Shown: positions 35,464-45,087 of the stretch, in pieces
How the letters are laid out: each line of letters starts with the position of its first letter
How positions within the stretch are numbered: position 1 is the stretch's first letter
DNA from: Pseudomonas cavernae
Lineage (GTDB): Bacteria; Pseudomonadota; Gammaproteobacteria; Pseudomonadales; Pseudomonadaceae
Assembly (NCBI RefSeq): GCF_003595175.1
Contig: NZ_CP032419.1
Span: 2,790,001 to 2,854,000, forward strand
Direction: 5' to 3'
Length of the DNA stretch: 64,000 bases
Program-made: the position numbers and the translations under genes
Notes under the pieces: model-generated
What the model saw: the letters and a program-made list of their open reading frames with translations, nothing else
Databases searched by the model: none
What the model was told of the DNA's origin: nothing

Positions 35464-36840
35464 TCAGCACTCGATGGCGCTGACGGCCAGGCCGCCGCGC
35501 GAGGTTTCCTTGTACTTGTCGTGCATGTCGGCGCCGGTGTCGCGCATGGTGCGGATCACCCGGTCCAGCGAGATGAAGTGCTCACCGTCACCGCGCAGGG
35601 CCATCTGCGCCGCGTTGATCGCCTTCACCGCGGCGATCGCGTTGCGCTCGATGCACGGCACCTGCACCAGCCCGCCCACCGGGTCGCAGGTCAGTCCCAG
35701 GTTGTGCTCAAGGCCGATCTCCGCCGCGTTCTCCAACTGCTCCGGGGTCGCCCCCAGCACCTCCGCCAGCCCCGCCGCGGCCATCGCGCAGGCCGAGCCC
35801 ACTTCGCCCTGGCAGCCCACTTCGGCGCCGGAGATCGAGGCGTTCTTCTTGCACAGGATGCCTACCGCCGCGGCGCCGAGGAAGAAATTCACCACGTCGT
35901 CCTCGCTCGCCTCCGGGTTGAAGCGCATGTAGTAGTGCAACACCGCCGGGATGATCCCCGCCGCGCCGTTGGTGGGGGCGGTGACCATGCGCCCACCGGC
36001 GGCGTTCTCCTCGTTCACCGCCAGGGCGAACAGGTTGACCCACTCCATGGCGCTCATGGTCGAGCCGATCACGTTGGGCTTGCCCAGCTCCTGCAGGCTA
36101 CGGTGCAGCTTGGCGGCGCGCCGCCGCACGTTCAGCCCGCCGGGCAGGATGCCTTCGTGCTTGAGGCCGTTGTCCACGCATTCGCGCATGGCCTCCCACA
36201 GCCGCAGCAGGCCGCTGCGGATCTGGGCCTCGCTGCGCCAGGCCTTTTCGTTGGCCAGCATCAGCTCGGCCACCCGCAACCGGTGGCGCTTGCACAGTTG
36301 CAGCAGTTCTTCGGCGCTGGCGAAGTCGTAGGGCAGCGGCGTGTGATCCTGGTCCAGTTGGCCGGTGGCGGCCTGCTCGGCATCCACCACAAAGCCGCCA
36401 CCCACCGAGTAATAGGTGTCGCGGTGCAACTCCCCTTCCGCGCCTTCCGCCACCAGGGTCATGGCGTTGGGGTGATAGGGCAGGTTCTCCTCCAGCAGAC
36501 GCATGTCACGCTGCCAGTCGAAGGCCACCGGCAGGCGGCCGTCCAGCTGTAATTGACCGCTTTCCAGCAGGGCGGCGATGCGCGGGGCGATCTGCCCAGG
36601 GTCGATGCGATTCGGCCATTCGCCCATCAGGCCCATGATCACCGCACGATCGGTGCCGTGGCCGACGCCGGTGGCGGACAGCGAGCCATACAGGCGTACC
36701 TCGATGCGCCGCACCCGCTCGAGCAAGCGCCGCTCGCCCAAGGCAGTGACAAACAGCGCCGCGGCGCGCATCGGGCCGACGGTATGCGAGCTGGATGGGC
36801 CGATACCGATCTTGAACAGGTCGAACACACTGATAGCCAC
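35464..36840 (-). CDS. sdaB: L-serine dehydratase SdaB
   Basis: 458 residues using the GTG at 36840, which has GGAGA 6 bp upstream and gives the family start [21 protein letters not shown] beta domain (1-150) and catalytic alpha domain follow, with Cys ligands of the oxygen-sensitive 4Fe-4S cluster in [14 protein letters not shown] and [14 protein letters not shown]. It deaminates serine, formed from glycine by GlyA, to pyruvate and ammonia, linking betaine carbon to central metabolism. It lies upstream of gbdR on the same strand, but a 405-bp gap with its own promoter signals separates them. Confidence 0.93.
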   Translation of the reverse strand: MAISVFDLFKIGIGPSSSHTVGPMRAAALFVTALGERRLLERVRRIEVRLYGSLSATGVGHGTDRAVIMGLMGEWPNRIDPGQIAPRIAALLESGQLQLDGRLPVAFDWQRDMRLLEENLPYHPNAMTLVAEGAEGELHRDTYYSVGGGFVVDAEQAATGQLDQDHTPLPYDFASAEELLQLCKRHRLRVAELMLANEKAWRSEAQIRSGLLRLWEAMRECVDNGLKHEGILPGGLNVRRRAAKLHRSLQELGKPNVIGSTMSAMEWVNLFALAVNEENAAGGRMVTAPTNGAAGIIPAVLHYYMRFNPEASEDDVVNFFLGAAAVGILCKKNASISGAEVGCQGEVGSACAMAAAGLAEVLGATPEQLENAAEIGLEHNLGLTCDPVGGLVQVPCIERNAIAAVKAINAAQMALRGDGEHFISLDRVIRTMRDTGADMHDKYKETSRGGLAVSAIEC

Positions 36841-36965
36841 GTGGATCTCCAGAACGGGTGAGTCAGTCACGCCCCATCATCGGCATTTCCCCGCGCCGGC
36901 GCCGCCCCACACCGACCCGCTCGTATCCAAACACGTCGCCCGCCGCGGCAAGCTTTTATGTCGAA

Positions 36966-36991
36966 TACGACAGCAGCATCCTGGTTACGAC
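36966..36991 (-). promoter_or_regulatory. Candidate GbdR-type direct repeat between sdaB and the cbc SBP gene
   Basis: TACGAC (36966-36971) and TACGAC (36986-36991), identical half-sites with a 14-bp spacer, in the orientation that faces sdaB, about 125 bp from its start. No good -10 is found at the 36-bp distance seen elsewhere, so the target promoter is uncertain. Confidence 0.45.
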
Positions 36992-37116
36992 CTGTTTCAT
37001 AGTCAGCTTCCCACCGCTGCCGCCATCATCCGGGCGCCCGGCGCGCAGGCCTGCAGCAGTCTGTCTAGCCAAGCGGGACCGGCAAAAACCCTCCTGACCC
37101 TGCGATGGATTCGCCC

Positions 37117-38055
37117 ATGACTCCAGTTAAATCCTGCTTGATCGCGGCCGCCCTGTACGCCCCGCTGCTGGCCCAGGCCGCGGACCCGGAAACCTGCTCC
37201 GCCGTGCGTTTCGCCGATGTCGGCTGGACCGACATCACCGTCACCACCGCCGTCACCCGCTATGTGCTCAGCGAGCTCGGCTATGTCACCAAGGTCAGGC
37301 GCCTGTCGGTGCCCGACACTTACAAGGCCATGCAGGAAAATAATGTCGACGTGTTCCTCGGCAACTGGATGCCCAGCATGGAAAACGACATCCGCCCCTA
37401 CCTGAAGAACGGCTCGGTGCAGACCCTGGGCGCCAACCTCGAAGGCGCCAAATACACCCTGGCGGTGAACCAGGCGGCCTACGACGGCGGCCTGAAGAGC
37501 TTCGCCGACCTGGCCCGGTTCAAACAGCAACTGGACGGCCGGATCTACGGCATCGAACCGGGCAACGACGGCAACAAGCTGATCCAGAGGATGATCCGCG
37601 ACAAGGCCTTCGGCCTCGATGGTTTCAAGCTGGTGGAGTCCAGCGAGAGCGGCATGCTCTACCAGGTCAAGCGCGCCGAACACCTCAAGCAATGGGTGGT
37701 GTTCCTCGGCTGGGAACCGCACCCGATGAACAACCAGATAAAGATGCGCTACCTGGAAGGCGGCGATGCCTATTTCGGCCCCAATTACGGTGGCGCGACC
37801 GTCTACACCAATGTCAGAAAAGGCTTGGCCGAGGAGTGCCCGAACCTTGGCCAACTGTTGAAAAACCTGCGCTTCAGCCTGACCATGGAGAATCATCTAA
37901 TGGCGGCCATACTTAATCAGAGCACCAACCGCCGCCGCGAGGCCAAGGCCTGGCTGAAAGCCAATCCCGACACCCTGGCCAGCTGGCTGCAGGGCGTCAC
38001 CCTGCGCGACGGCAGCCCGATTCCGCAGGGTCTGATGCAGGCGAAAGCACCGTAA
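37117..38055 (+). CDS. Choline/betaine ABC transporter substrate-binding protein, first copy
   Basis: 312 residues if the ATG at 37117 is used; an ATG 12 bp earlier is also possible and neither has a clear ribosome site. The signal peptide ends LAQA-ADPETC. The OpuAC/ChoX-type fold shows RFADVGWTDITVTTAVTRYV, LGNWMPSMENDI, YGIEPGNDGNK and VVFLGWEPHPMNNQ, with Trp residues typical of the cage that binds the trimethylammonium group. It is clearly paralogous to the protein at 40591-41535. It could serve the CbcVW transporter or a related one; ligand not determined. It is divergent from sdaB. Confidence 0.88.
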   Translation: MTPVKSCLIAAALYAPLLAQAADPETCSAVRFADVGWTDITVTTAVTRYVLSELGYVTKVRRLSVPDTYKAMQENNVDVFLGNWMPSMENDIRPYLKNGSVQTLGANLEGAKYTLAVNQAAYDGGLKSFADLARFKQQLDGRIYGIEPGNDGNKLIQRMIRDKAFGLDGFKLVESSESGMLYQVKRAEHLKQWVVFLGWEPHPMNNQIKMRYLEGGDAYFGPNYGGATVYTNVRKGLAEECPNLGQLLKNLRFSLTMENHLMAAILNQSTNRRREAKAWLKANPDTLASWLQGVTLRDGSPIPQGLMQAKAP

Positions 38056-38096
38056 TACGGCGCATTCAGCGATAAATGAATGGCATGTCGCCGCCC

Positions 38097-38123
38097 AACA
38101 TATGAAGGTCGCAAACCGACAAT
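38097..38123 (+). promoter_or_regulatory. Possible GbdR-type site upstream of the cbc ABC genes
   Basis: GTCGCC (38097) and GTCGCA (38118) facing cbcV, but with a 15-bp spacer. The sequence after the proximal half, CAAACCGACAATTGCC, resembles the corresponding part of the glyA block. No clear -10 follows at 36 bp. The rest of the 415-bp gap (38056-38470) contains no gene or repeat I can support. Confidence 0.35.
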
Positions 38124-38470
38124 TGCCAAGTCCCCAAGGCTTTATCGTTGGGTCACCCGATTCGTCGCTGCCGGTTCCCGTGGGCCGGCAGACTGAGAGC
38201 CCACCGCTCCAGACCGAAGAACCCATAAGCGGCAGCCTTCTCCTCGCATGAAGGCACGCCTACAAGAAATTTCGGAAGTACGCACACCTCCGGTCGAGGT
38301 GTTGAATGCCCCAGGGAATGGGTTTCGTAACACTGCCAGAGGGCATTTCCGTTCTCGACAATGTTATCCACACAGGCAAGGCAGTCGGCATCAGCAGGCC
38401 GTGCGTCGTCGAGGCGCCGGCTGTGGCTTCGTGTAGCTGACCTGGATGTCTACTGAAGGGGAAATATCCC

Positions 38471-39667
38471 ATGCAGTCTGGAAAGATCGTGGTGCAGAAC
38501 CTCTACAAGGTTTTCGGTCAACAACCACAGGAAGCGATCGATTTACTCAAGCAGGGCTGGAGCAAGGAGAAGATCCTCGCCGAGCGTGGCGCGGTGATCG
38601 GCGTCAGCGACGTGTCGTTCAGCGTCAACGAAGGCGAGATCTTTGTCCTCATGGGCCTGTCCGGCTCCGGCAAGTCGACCCTGATCCGCTTGATCAACCG
38701 CCTGATCGAACCCACGGCCGGCGATGTCTTCATCGACGGCCAGAACGTCGCCAAGCTGCCCAAGGCGCAACTGATCGAGTTGCGCCGCCGCGACATGAGC
38801 ATGGTATTCCAGTCCTTCGCCCTGATGCCTTCGCGCTGCGTGCTGGACAACGCCGCCTTCGGTCTCGAAGTCGCCGGCAAGGGCCGCAAGGAGCGCGAGA
38901 AGCGCGCCATGCAAGTGCTCGAGCAAGTCGGCCTGGCCAGCTTCGCGCACAAGTATCCGCATGAACTCTCCGGCGGCATGCAACAGCGCGTCGGCCTGGC
39001 CCGCGCCCTGGCGGTCGACCCCTCGATGATCATCATGGACGAGGCGTTCTCCGCCCTCGACCCGCTCAAGCGCCGCGAGATGCAGGACGTGCTGCTGAAC
39101 CTGCAGAAGGAGCAGAGCCGCACCATCATCTTCGTCTCCCACGACATCGAAGAGGCCATGCGCATCGGCACACGCATCGGCATCATGGAAGGCGGCAAGC
39201 TGATCCAGGTCGGCACCCCGCAGGAAATCATCGAGCGGCCCGCCAACGAGTACGTGCGCAACTTCTTCAACACCGTCGATACCAGCCGCTACCTCACCGC
39301 CGGCCAGCTGAAGGCCGACAGCGTGCCGCTGTTCGTGCACAACGGCAAAGCACCGGATGCGCTGATGGTCTGCCAGAAGCTGCAGGCCATGGACAAGCAC
39401 TACGCCTTCATCGTCGACGAGCAGAACATCTTCCGCGGCTCCATCAGCCTGGAGAAGATCGCCCTGCTGGTGGAGGCTGGGCGGCCCCTGGAACTGGAGC
39501 AGAACCTGCTCAAACAGATCGAGCCGGTGCCGGAAGACCTGCCGCTGGACTGCGTGATCCAGCGCCTGGTGATCAATGAAGGGCCGATCCCGGTCGTCGA
39601 TCAGCATGGTCAGTATTGCGGCGCCATCAGCAAGGGCCGCCTGCTGAGCCACCTGCGGGGAGAATGA
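38471..39667 (+). CDS. cbcV: Choline ABC transporter ATP-binding protein CbcV
   Basis: 398 residues of the ProV/OpuAA family. ABC domain: Walker A LSGSGKSTLIR, Q-loop VFQSFALMPS, signature LSGGMQQRVG, Walker B SMIIMDEAFSALD, His in VSHDIEEAMRIG. A C-terminal CBS pair (about 280-398; HYAFIVDEQNIFRGSISL, PIPVVDQHGQYCGAISKGRL) may act in osmotic or ligand gating. It drives uptake of choline, carnitine or betaine with CbcW. The stop overlaps the possible first ATG of cbcW. Confidence 0.93.
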   Translation: MQSGKIVVQNLYKVFGQQPQEAIDLLKQGWSKEKILAERGAVIGVSDVSFSVNEGEIFVLMGLSGSGKSTLIRLINRLIEPTAGDVFIDGQNVAKLPKAQLIELRRRDMSMVFQSFALMPSRCVLDNAAFGLEVAGKGRKEREKRAMQVLEQVGLASFAHKYPHELSGGMQQRVGLARALAVDPSMIIMDEAFSALDPLKRREMQDVLLNLQKEQSRTIIFVSHDIEEAMRIGTRIGIMEGGKLIQVGTPQEIIERPANEYVRNFFNTVDTSRYLTAGQLKADSVPLFVHNGKAPDALMVCQKLQAMDKHYAFIVDEQNIFRGSISLEKIALLVEAGRPLELEQNLLKQIEPVPEDLPLDCVIQRLVINEGPIPVVDQHGQYCGAISKGRLLSHLRGE

Positions 39668-39669
39668 AG

Positions 39670-40548
39670 ATGAGCGAGAAACTGGATCTGGGCAGCTGGG
39701 TCAACGACGTCGTCCAGCACCTGCTGGACAATTACAGCGGCGCCTTCGAGAGCATTGGCGGCCTGGTCAGCGGCTTTTCCGAGCTGATCGAGCGCTTCCT
39801 CATGTGGCCACCGGCCTGGGTGCTGATCGCCGTGTTCATCGGCCTCGGCCTCTGGCGCATCGGCGTCAAGTTCGCCGCCTTCACCGCCGCCTCGCTGGTG
39901 CTGATCGTGCTCACCGGCTTCTGGGAACAGACGGTGGTAACCCTCGGTCTGACCTTCTCCTCCACCCTGATCAGCCTGATCCTCGGCATCCCCCTCGGTA
40001 TCTGGGCGGCCAAGAGCCAGCGCGTGGCCTATGTGATCCGTCCGATCCTCGACTTCATGCAGACCATGCCGGCCTTCGTCTACCTGATCCCGGCAGCCAT
40101 GCTCTTCGGCCTCGGCCGGGTCCCTGGCATCATCGCCACGGTGATCTTCGCCATGCCGCCGGCCGTGCGCCTGACCAGCCTCGGCATCCGCCAGGTGAAC
40201 AAGGAAATCGTTGAAGCCGGCCAATCGTTCGGCTGCACCGGCTGGCAGTTGCTCTACAAGGTGCAACTGCCGAACGCCATGCCTTCGATCATGGCCGGGG
40301 TCAACCAGACCATCATGATGGCGTTGTCCATGGTGATCATCGCCTCGATGGTCGGCGCCGGCGGCCTGGGTAACGACGTGCTGGCCAGCATCCAGCGCCT
40401 GGACATCGGCCTGGGCTTCGAAAGCGGCATGGCCGTGGTCTTGCTGGCGATCATCCTCGACCGCATCACCGAAAGCTTCGGCACCCCGCAAACCGCGCCC
40501 AACGTCCGTCGCTTCGGCTGGCTGAGCGCGAAGCTGCAGCGCCAATAA
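39670..40548 (+). CDS. cbcW: Choline ABC transporter permease CbcW
   Basis: 292 residues from the ATG at 39670; the ATG at 39664 lies too close to the GGGGAGA site but cannot be excluded. It has about six to seven membrane segments and the BPD-transport coupling loop EAGQSFGCTGWQLLYKVQLP, as in ProW/OpuAB permeases. It pairs with CbcV upstream and the binding protein 42 bp downstream. Confidence 0.92.
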   Translation: MSEKLDLGSWVNDVVQHLLDNYSGAFESIGGLVSGFSELIERFLMWPPAWVLIAVFIGLGLWRIGVKFAAFTAASLVLIVLTGFWEQTVVTLGLTFSSTLISLILGIPLGIWAAKSQRVAYVIRPILDFMQTMPAFVYLIPAAMLFGLGRVPGIIATVIFAMPPAVRLTSLGIRQVNKEIVEAGQSFGCTGWQLLYKVQLPNAMPSIMAGVNQTIMMALSMVIIASMVGAGGLGNDVLASIQRLDIGLGFESGMAVVLLAIILDRITESFGTPQTAPNVRRFGWLSAKLQRQ

Positions 40549-40590
40549 CCCGCAAGCCAACACCTTGTCCTTTGAACCTGGGAGTCGCAG

Positions 40591-41535
40591 ATGATGAACT
40601 TGAAGCAAGTCGTGGGAACCGGGCTGCTGGCCTGTGCGCTGGTGCAAAGTGCCTGGGCCCAGGAGCCGCAGAGCTGCAAGCAGGTGCGTTTCGCCGAAAT
40701 CGGCTGGGCCGACATCGCCGCCACCACGGGCGTGGCCATGGTGCTGACCGAAGGCCTGGGCTACACCCCGCGCAAGATCATGGCCTCGGTGCCGATCGCC
40801 TTCACTGGGGTGAAGAACAAGCAGATCGACGTATTCCTCGGCTACTGGGCGCCGTCGATGGACGCGGTGATCGAGCCCTTCACCAAGGACAACGGCGTCA
40901 AGGTGCTGCCGACGCCGAACCTGGCAGGCGCCAAGTACACCCTGGCGGTACCGACCTACGTCGCCGAGGCAGGCCTGAAGAGCTTTCAGGACATCGCCAA
41001 GTTCAAGGACCAACTGGACGGCAAGATCTACGGCATCGAGCCGGGCAACGACGGCAACCTGCTGATCGACAAGATGATCAAGGGCAACCAGTACGGCCTC
41101 GGCAGCTTCCGCATGGTCGAGTCCAGCGAGGCCGGCATGCTGGTACAGGTGCAGCGCGCGGTGAAGAAGAAGGAGCCGGTGGTGTTCCTCGGCTGGGCGC
41201 CGCATCCGATGAATACCCAGTTCGACCTCACCTACCTGGCCGGCGGCGATGAGGTATTCGGCCCGGATTACGGCGCCGCCCGGGTCTATACCGTGGTGCC
41301 GCCGGACTACGAAACACGCTGCGCCAACGTCGGCAAGCTGCTGAACAACCTGCAATTCAGCGTCGAGATCGAAAGCCAGCTGATGGAAAAGGTGCTGGAC
41401 AAGGAAAACCCCACCGTGGTCGCCAAGAACTGGCTCAAGGCCAACCCGGCCGTGCTCGACAAATGGTTGGCCGGCGTGACCACCTTCGACGGCCAGGACG
41501 GCGCCGCCGCGGTGAAGAAACACCTCGAGCTGTGA
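40591..41535 (+). CDS. cbcX: Choline-binding protein CbcX
   Basis: 314 residues starting at ATGATG with GGGAG upstream. The signal peptide ends AWA-QEPQSC. ChoX/ProX-like pattern: RFAEIGWADIAATTGVA, LGYWAPSMDAV, YGIEPGNDGNL, VVFLGWAPHPMNTQFDL. It directly follows cbcW, which makes it the principal binding protein of this transporter. It is similar along its whole length to the one at 37117. Confidence 0.92.
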   Translation: MMNLKQVVGTGLLACALVQSAWAQEPQSCKQVRFAEIGWADIAATTGVAMVLTEGLGYTPRKIMASVPIAFTGVKNKQIDVFLGYWAPSMDAVIEPFTKDNGVKVLPTPNLAGAKYTLAVPTYVAEAGLKSFQDIAKFKDQLDGKIYGIEPGNDGNLLIDKMIKGNQYGLGSFRMVESSEAGMLVQVQRAVKKKEPVVFLGWAPHPMNTQFDLTYLAGGDEVFGPDYGAARVYTVVPPDYETRCANVGKLLNNLQFSVEIESQLMEKVLDKENPTVVAKNWLKANPAVLDKWLAGVTTFDGQDGAAAVKKHLEL

Positions 41536-41563
41536 TCCCAGCCCCACCCCACCTCTCTGCTTT

Positions 41564-41606
41564 GTCGCTTGTCGCGGTCTGAATCCCAGGCCGCGACGGG
41601 CACAAT
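41564..41606 (+). promoter_or_regulatory. Possible promoter between cbcX and the third SBP gene (weak)
   Basis: GTCGCT at 41564 and CACAATC at 41601, 37 bp apart, recall the half-site/-10 arrangement of the gbcB and glyA blocks. A 7-bp stem (GTCGCGG..CCGCGAC, 41571-41597) overlaps them. The gap of 142 bp is otherwise featureless. Confidence 0.25.
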
Positions 41607-41677
41607 CGCGAAAGCCGCCTAAGAGCGGACGAGCGGCACGTAGTCAGCTGCCAATCCCACCTGATGGAGCAATACGT

Positions 41678-42535
41678 ATGCGCAAGTTGAAATCCCTCTG
41701 TGTGCACACCCTCGGTATCGCCACCCTGGCCCTCGGCCTGGGTCTGGCGCACGCGGCCGACAAACCGGTGCTGAAGATCGGCTACGTCAATGGCTGGGAC
41801 GACAGCGTCGCCGCCACCCATGTGGCCGGGGAAATCCTCAAGGACAGACTGGGCTACAAGGTCGAGCTGAAACCCGTGGAGCCGGCCATCATGTGGCAGG
41901 GCGTGGCCCGCGGCGACCTGGATGCCACCCTCTCCGCCTGGCTGCCGGCCACCCACGGCGAATACTTCGCCAAACTGAAAGACAAGGTGGTGGTCCTCGG
42001 CCCCAACTACCAAGGCGCGAAGATCGGCCTGATCGTGCCGGACTACGTCCAAGCCAAGTCCATCGAAGACCTGAACAAGTACGGCAAGGACTTCGACGGC
42101 AAGATCACCGGCATCGACGCTGGCGCCGGCGTGATGCGCCGCACCGAGGACGCGATCAAGCAATACAACCTGGACATCAAGCTGATGCCCAGCTCCGGCC
42201 CGGCCATGGCCACCGCCCTGACCCGCGCCGAGAAGGCGCAGAAACCGATCGTGGTGACCGGCTGGATTCCGCACTGGATGTTCGCCAAGTGGAAACTGCG
42301 CTTCCTCGAAGATCCGAAGAAGGTCTACGGCGATGACGAGCACGTCGACACCGTGATCAACCCGACGCTGCAAACCAAGGCCGCCGATGCCACCGCCTTC
42401 CTGAAGAACTTCTCCTGGAACGGCGAGGAAGTCGGCAGCGTGATGCTCGCCATCCGCGACGGCGCCAAGCCGGAGCAGGCCGCCAAAGACTGGATCGCCA
42501 AGAACCCCGAGCGCGTCGCCGGCTGGCTGCAGTAA
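41678..42535 (+). CDS. Glycine betaine/carnitine-type substrate-binding protein
   Basis: 285 residues. The signal peptide ends AHA-ADKPV. It is OpuAC type but of a different branch from the two Cbc proteins: KIGYVNGWDDSVAATHVAGE, MWQGVARGDLDATLSAWLP, GIDAGAGVMRR, VTGWIPHWMFAKWKLRF. The tryptophans in GWDD, SAWLP and GWIPHW probably form the aromatic cage. It resembles BetX/CaiX periplasmic proteins that deliver betaine or carnitine to the shared CbcWV complex. It follows cbcX and precedes betI. Confidence 0.88.
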   Translation: MRKLKSLCVHTLGIATLALGLGLAHAADKPVLKIGYVNGWDDSVAATHVAGEILKDRLGYKVELKPVEPAIMWQGVARGDLDATLSAWLPATHGEYFAKLKDKVVVLGPNYQGAKIGLIVPDYVQAKSIEDLNKYGKDFDGKITGIDAGAGVMRRTEDAIKQYNLDIKLMPSSGPAMATALTRAEKAQKPIVVTGWIPHWMFAKWKLRFLEDPKKVYGDDEHVDTVINPTLQTKAADATAFLKNFSWNGEEVGSVMLAIRDGAKPEQAAKDWIAKNPERVAGWLQ

Positions 42536-42630
42536 CCCGCTCGACACTCCCGGTCGTGCCTGCCGCCAGCGCGGCGTGCGCGACCGGCTGCGGCTGTCCC
42601 TGAGCGACAAGCCGTCTCCAGACCGACTTC

Positions 42631-42646
42631 TTGATTGATCGATCAA
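42631..42646. promoter_or_regulatory. BetI operator upstream of betI
   Basis: TTGATTGATCGATCAA, palindromic, followed by ATAAAA. It lies 58 bp before the betI ATG, where it allows autorepression. One of three matching sites in the window. Confidence 0.85.
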
Positions 42647-42703
42647 ATAAAACCGCCCTAGACTGCACGCATCCCAAGCCCACACAGACTGGTGGAGTTA
42701 CCG

Positions 42704-43330
42704 ATGCCCAAGGTCGGAATGCAACCGATCCGCCGTTCACAGTTGATCAACGCCACCCTCCAAGCCGTCGACCAGGTCGGCATGGGCGATGCCAGCATCG
42801 CCTACATCGCCCGGCTCGCGGGGGTTTCCAATGGCATCATCAGCCACTACTTCCAGGACAAGAACGGCCTGCTCGATGCCACCATGCGGCATCTGATGCT
42901 CGCCCTCAGCAACGCCGTGCGCGAACGCCGGGCGGTGCTGCGCGATGGCAGCCCGCGCGCGCATCTGCGGGCGATCATCGAGGGCAACTTCGACGACAGC
43001 CAGGTCAACGGCCCGGCGATGAAGACCTGGCTGGCGTTCTGGGCCAGCAGCATGCACCACCCGGCCCTGCGTCGCCTGCAGCGGGTCAACGACCGCCGTC
43101 TGTACTCCAATCTGTGCTGCGAGTTTCGCCGCGTACTCGGCCTCGCCGAGGCGCGCACGGCCGCCCTCGGGCTGGCCGCCCTGATCGACGGCCTGTGGCT
43201 GCGCAGCGCGCTCTCCGGGGAGTCCAATACCGGGCAGGCGCTGCAGATCGCCTTCGACTACCTCGACCAGCAGTTGGCCAAAGCCGACGAGGTGCCGGCG
43301 CAGCCAGCGGTCCGCGCCACAGCGCATTGA
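42704..43330 (+). CDS. betI: TetR-family choline-sensing repressor BetI
   Basis: 208 residues from the ATG at 42704 (GGTGGAG 6 bp upstream). The TetR N-terminal helix-turn-helix region reads [18 protein letters not shown] and [19 protein letters not shown]. The C-terminal ligand domain has [18 protein letters not shown] and [11 protein letters not shown], as in BetI. It represses bet genes until choline is present. Unlike the common betI-betB-betA order, here it is separated from betBA by the opposite-strand betT. Confidence 0.94.
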   Translation: MPKVGMQPIRRSQLINATLQAVDQVGMGDASIAYIARLAGVSNGIISHYFQDKNGLLDATMRHLMLALSNAVRERRAVLRDGSPRAHLRAIIEGNFDDSQVNGPAMKTWLAFWASSMHHPALRRLQRVNDRRLYSNLCCEFRRVLGLAEARTAALGLAALIDGLWLRSALSGESNTGQALQIAFDYLDQQLAKADEVPAQPAVRATAH

Positions 43331-43367
43331 CCTTGCCGGGCCTGCGGCATGGCATGGCATGAAGACC

Positions 43368-43402
43368 GTAGGATGGGTTGAGCAACGCGATACCCATCCT
43401 AC
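43368..43402. repeat. Short palindrome of the GTAGGATGGGTTGAG family
   Basis: GTAGGATGGGTTGAGCAACG then CGATACCCATCCTAC, a compact inverted repeat 37 bp after the betI stop. Could help end the betI transcript. Confidence 0.75.
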
Positions 43403-43435
43403 GAACTGCCTCCGTCGAGTCCATCGCGGGAGCGC

Positions 43436-43467
43436 AAACAAAAAAGCCCGGTCCACTGGACCGGGCT
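43436..43467 (-). terminator. Rho-independent terminator of betT
   Basis: An 11-bp stem, AAGCCCGGTCC / GGACCGGGCTT, with loop ACT and an A run on its left, that is a T run on the minus strand. It follows the betT stop by 24 bp. Confidence 0.9.
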
Positions 43468-43491
43468 TCTTCATTCCAGCTCAGGGGCCGA

Positions 43492-45087
43492 TCAGGCCGC
43501 TTCGCCGCGTAGTACCGCCTGCGCAACCGGCGCTGCCTGGCTGGCGGCCAGGTCCGCCTTCATCACCTTGAGCAGGGCGAACATGTAGAGCAACAGCACC
43601 ACCGAGAACGGCAGGCCGGCCAGCACCACTACGGTCTGCATGGCGGTGAAGTTGCCGGCGAACAGCAGGCCGATGGTGGCCACGGTCACCACCGCCGACC
43701 AGAACACGCGCAGCCAGTTGGGCGCGTCCTCGTCGAGGTCGCCACCCTGGCGCGACAGGTTGGCCAGCATCACCGAGCCGGAGTCGGCCGGGGTGAGGAA
43801 CAACACGAAGCCGACGCAGATCGACACGCCGATAACCACCTTGGACCAGGGGTAATGCTCCAGCAGCAGGTAGATCGACATCGCCGGCTGCTCCAGCGCC
43901 GCCTTGCCGAGATCGGCGGCATTCTGGTTCAGCACCAGATCCAGCGCGCTGTTGCCGAAGATCGACAGCCAGGCCAGGGTGAAGCCCAGCGGAATCAGCA
44001 GCACGCCGCAGACCAGTTCACGCACCGTGCGCCCGCGGGAAATCCGCGCGATGAACATGCCCACGAACGGTGCCCAGGAAATCCACCAGGCCCAGTAGAA
44101 CAGGGTCCACAGGCCCATCCACTCCTCACTCTTGCCGGACTGGCCGGTGTAGACGTAGAGGTCGAAGGTCTTCAGCACCAGGCCGTTGAGGTAGTCGCCG
44201 AGGTTCTGCACCAGGCCGTTGAGCAGGTGCAGGGTGTCGCCGGCCAGCAGCACGAACAGCAGCAGGCCACTGAACAGGAGGATGTTCAGGTTGGACAGGC
44301 GGCGGATGCCCTTCTCGATCCCCGACACCGCAGCCAGGGTGGCCACCGCGCTCATCACCAGGATCACTGCCAGCAGCGCGCCCTGGCTGTGCGGCAGGTC
44401 GAACAGGTACTCCAGGCCGGACGACACCTGCAGGGCGCCGATGCCGAGGTTGGTGACCAGGCCCAGCAGGGTGACGAAGATGCCGAAGCAGTCCACCGCA
44501 TTGCCCACGCCGCCGCGCATCAGGCGCTCGCCGAACAGCGGGTAGAGGGCCGAGCGCAACGCCAGCGGCTGCTTGTGACGGTAGGCGAAATAGCCGACGG
44601 CCAGGCCGACCAGCGCGTAGATCGCCCAGCCATGCACGCCCCAGTGCAGGAAGGTCAGCTGCAACGCCTGGCGCGCGGCGAACTGGCTGCCCGGCTCGCC
44701 TTCCGGCGGGTTGTAGAGGTGATCGATCGGCTCGGACGCGGCGAAGTACAGCAGCGAGATGCCGATCCCCGAGGAGAACAGCATCCCGGCCCAGGCGCCG
44801 TAGCTGAAGTCCGGCCGTTCGTGGTCCTCGCCCAGGCGCAGGTGGCCGTAGCGCGAGAAGGCCACATAGAGGACGAAGAACAGGTAGGCGCCGATGGCCA
44901 GCATGTAGTACCAGCCGAAGCTGCGCGACAGCCAGCTCTGCGCCTGGCCCAGCAGGCTGCCGGCGGCATCGGGGAAAAGGATCAGCGCGGCGGTGAGCAG
45001 CAGAATCAGGGCGGTCGAACCGAAGAACACGACCGGATTCAGACGCACCTTCTCGGGCTTTGTTGTTATTGCGGAAGCAGTGCTCAT
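43492..45087 (-). CDS. betT: BCCT-family choline transporter BetT
   Basis: 531 residues from the ATG at 45087; the open frame further upstream is polar and runs through leader DNA. About twelve membrane segments. BCCT signature: GWYYMLAIGAYLFFVLYVAF near the start of the core, GIGISLLYFAASEPIDHL, HWGVHGWAIYALVGLAVGYF and WWISWAPFVGMFIARISRG with the Trp cage. It lacks the long cytoplasmic C-terminus of osmo-regulated BetT, so it is more like the short catabolic type (BetT1). Divergent from betB across 380 bp with a BetI operator. Confidence 0.94.
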   Translation of the reverse strand: MSTASAITTKPEKVRLNPVVFFGSTALILLLTAALILFPDAAGSLLGQAQSWLSRSFGWYYMLAIGAYLFFVLYVAFSRYGHLRLGEDHERPDFSYGAWAGMLFSSGIGISLLYFAASEPIDHLYNPPEGEPGSQFAARQALQLTFLHWGVHGWAIYALVGLAVGYFAYRHKQPLALRSALYPLFGERLMRGGVGNAVDCFGIFVTLLGLVTNLGIGALQVSSGLEYLFDLPHSQGALLAVILVMSAVATLAAVSGIEKGIRRLSNLNILLFSGLLLFVLLAGDTLHLLNGLVQNLGDYLNGLVLKTFDLYVYTGQSGKSEEWMGLWTLFYWAWWISWAPFVGMFIARISRGRTVRELVCGVLLIPLGFTLAWLSIFGNSALDLVLNQNAADLGKAALEQPAMSIYLLLEHYPWSKVVIGVSICVGFVLFLTPADSGSVMLANLSRQGGDLDEDAPNWLRVFWSAVVTVATIGLLFAGNFTAMQTVVVLAGLPFSVVLLLYMFALLKVMKADLAASQAAPVAQAVLRGEAA

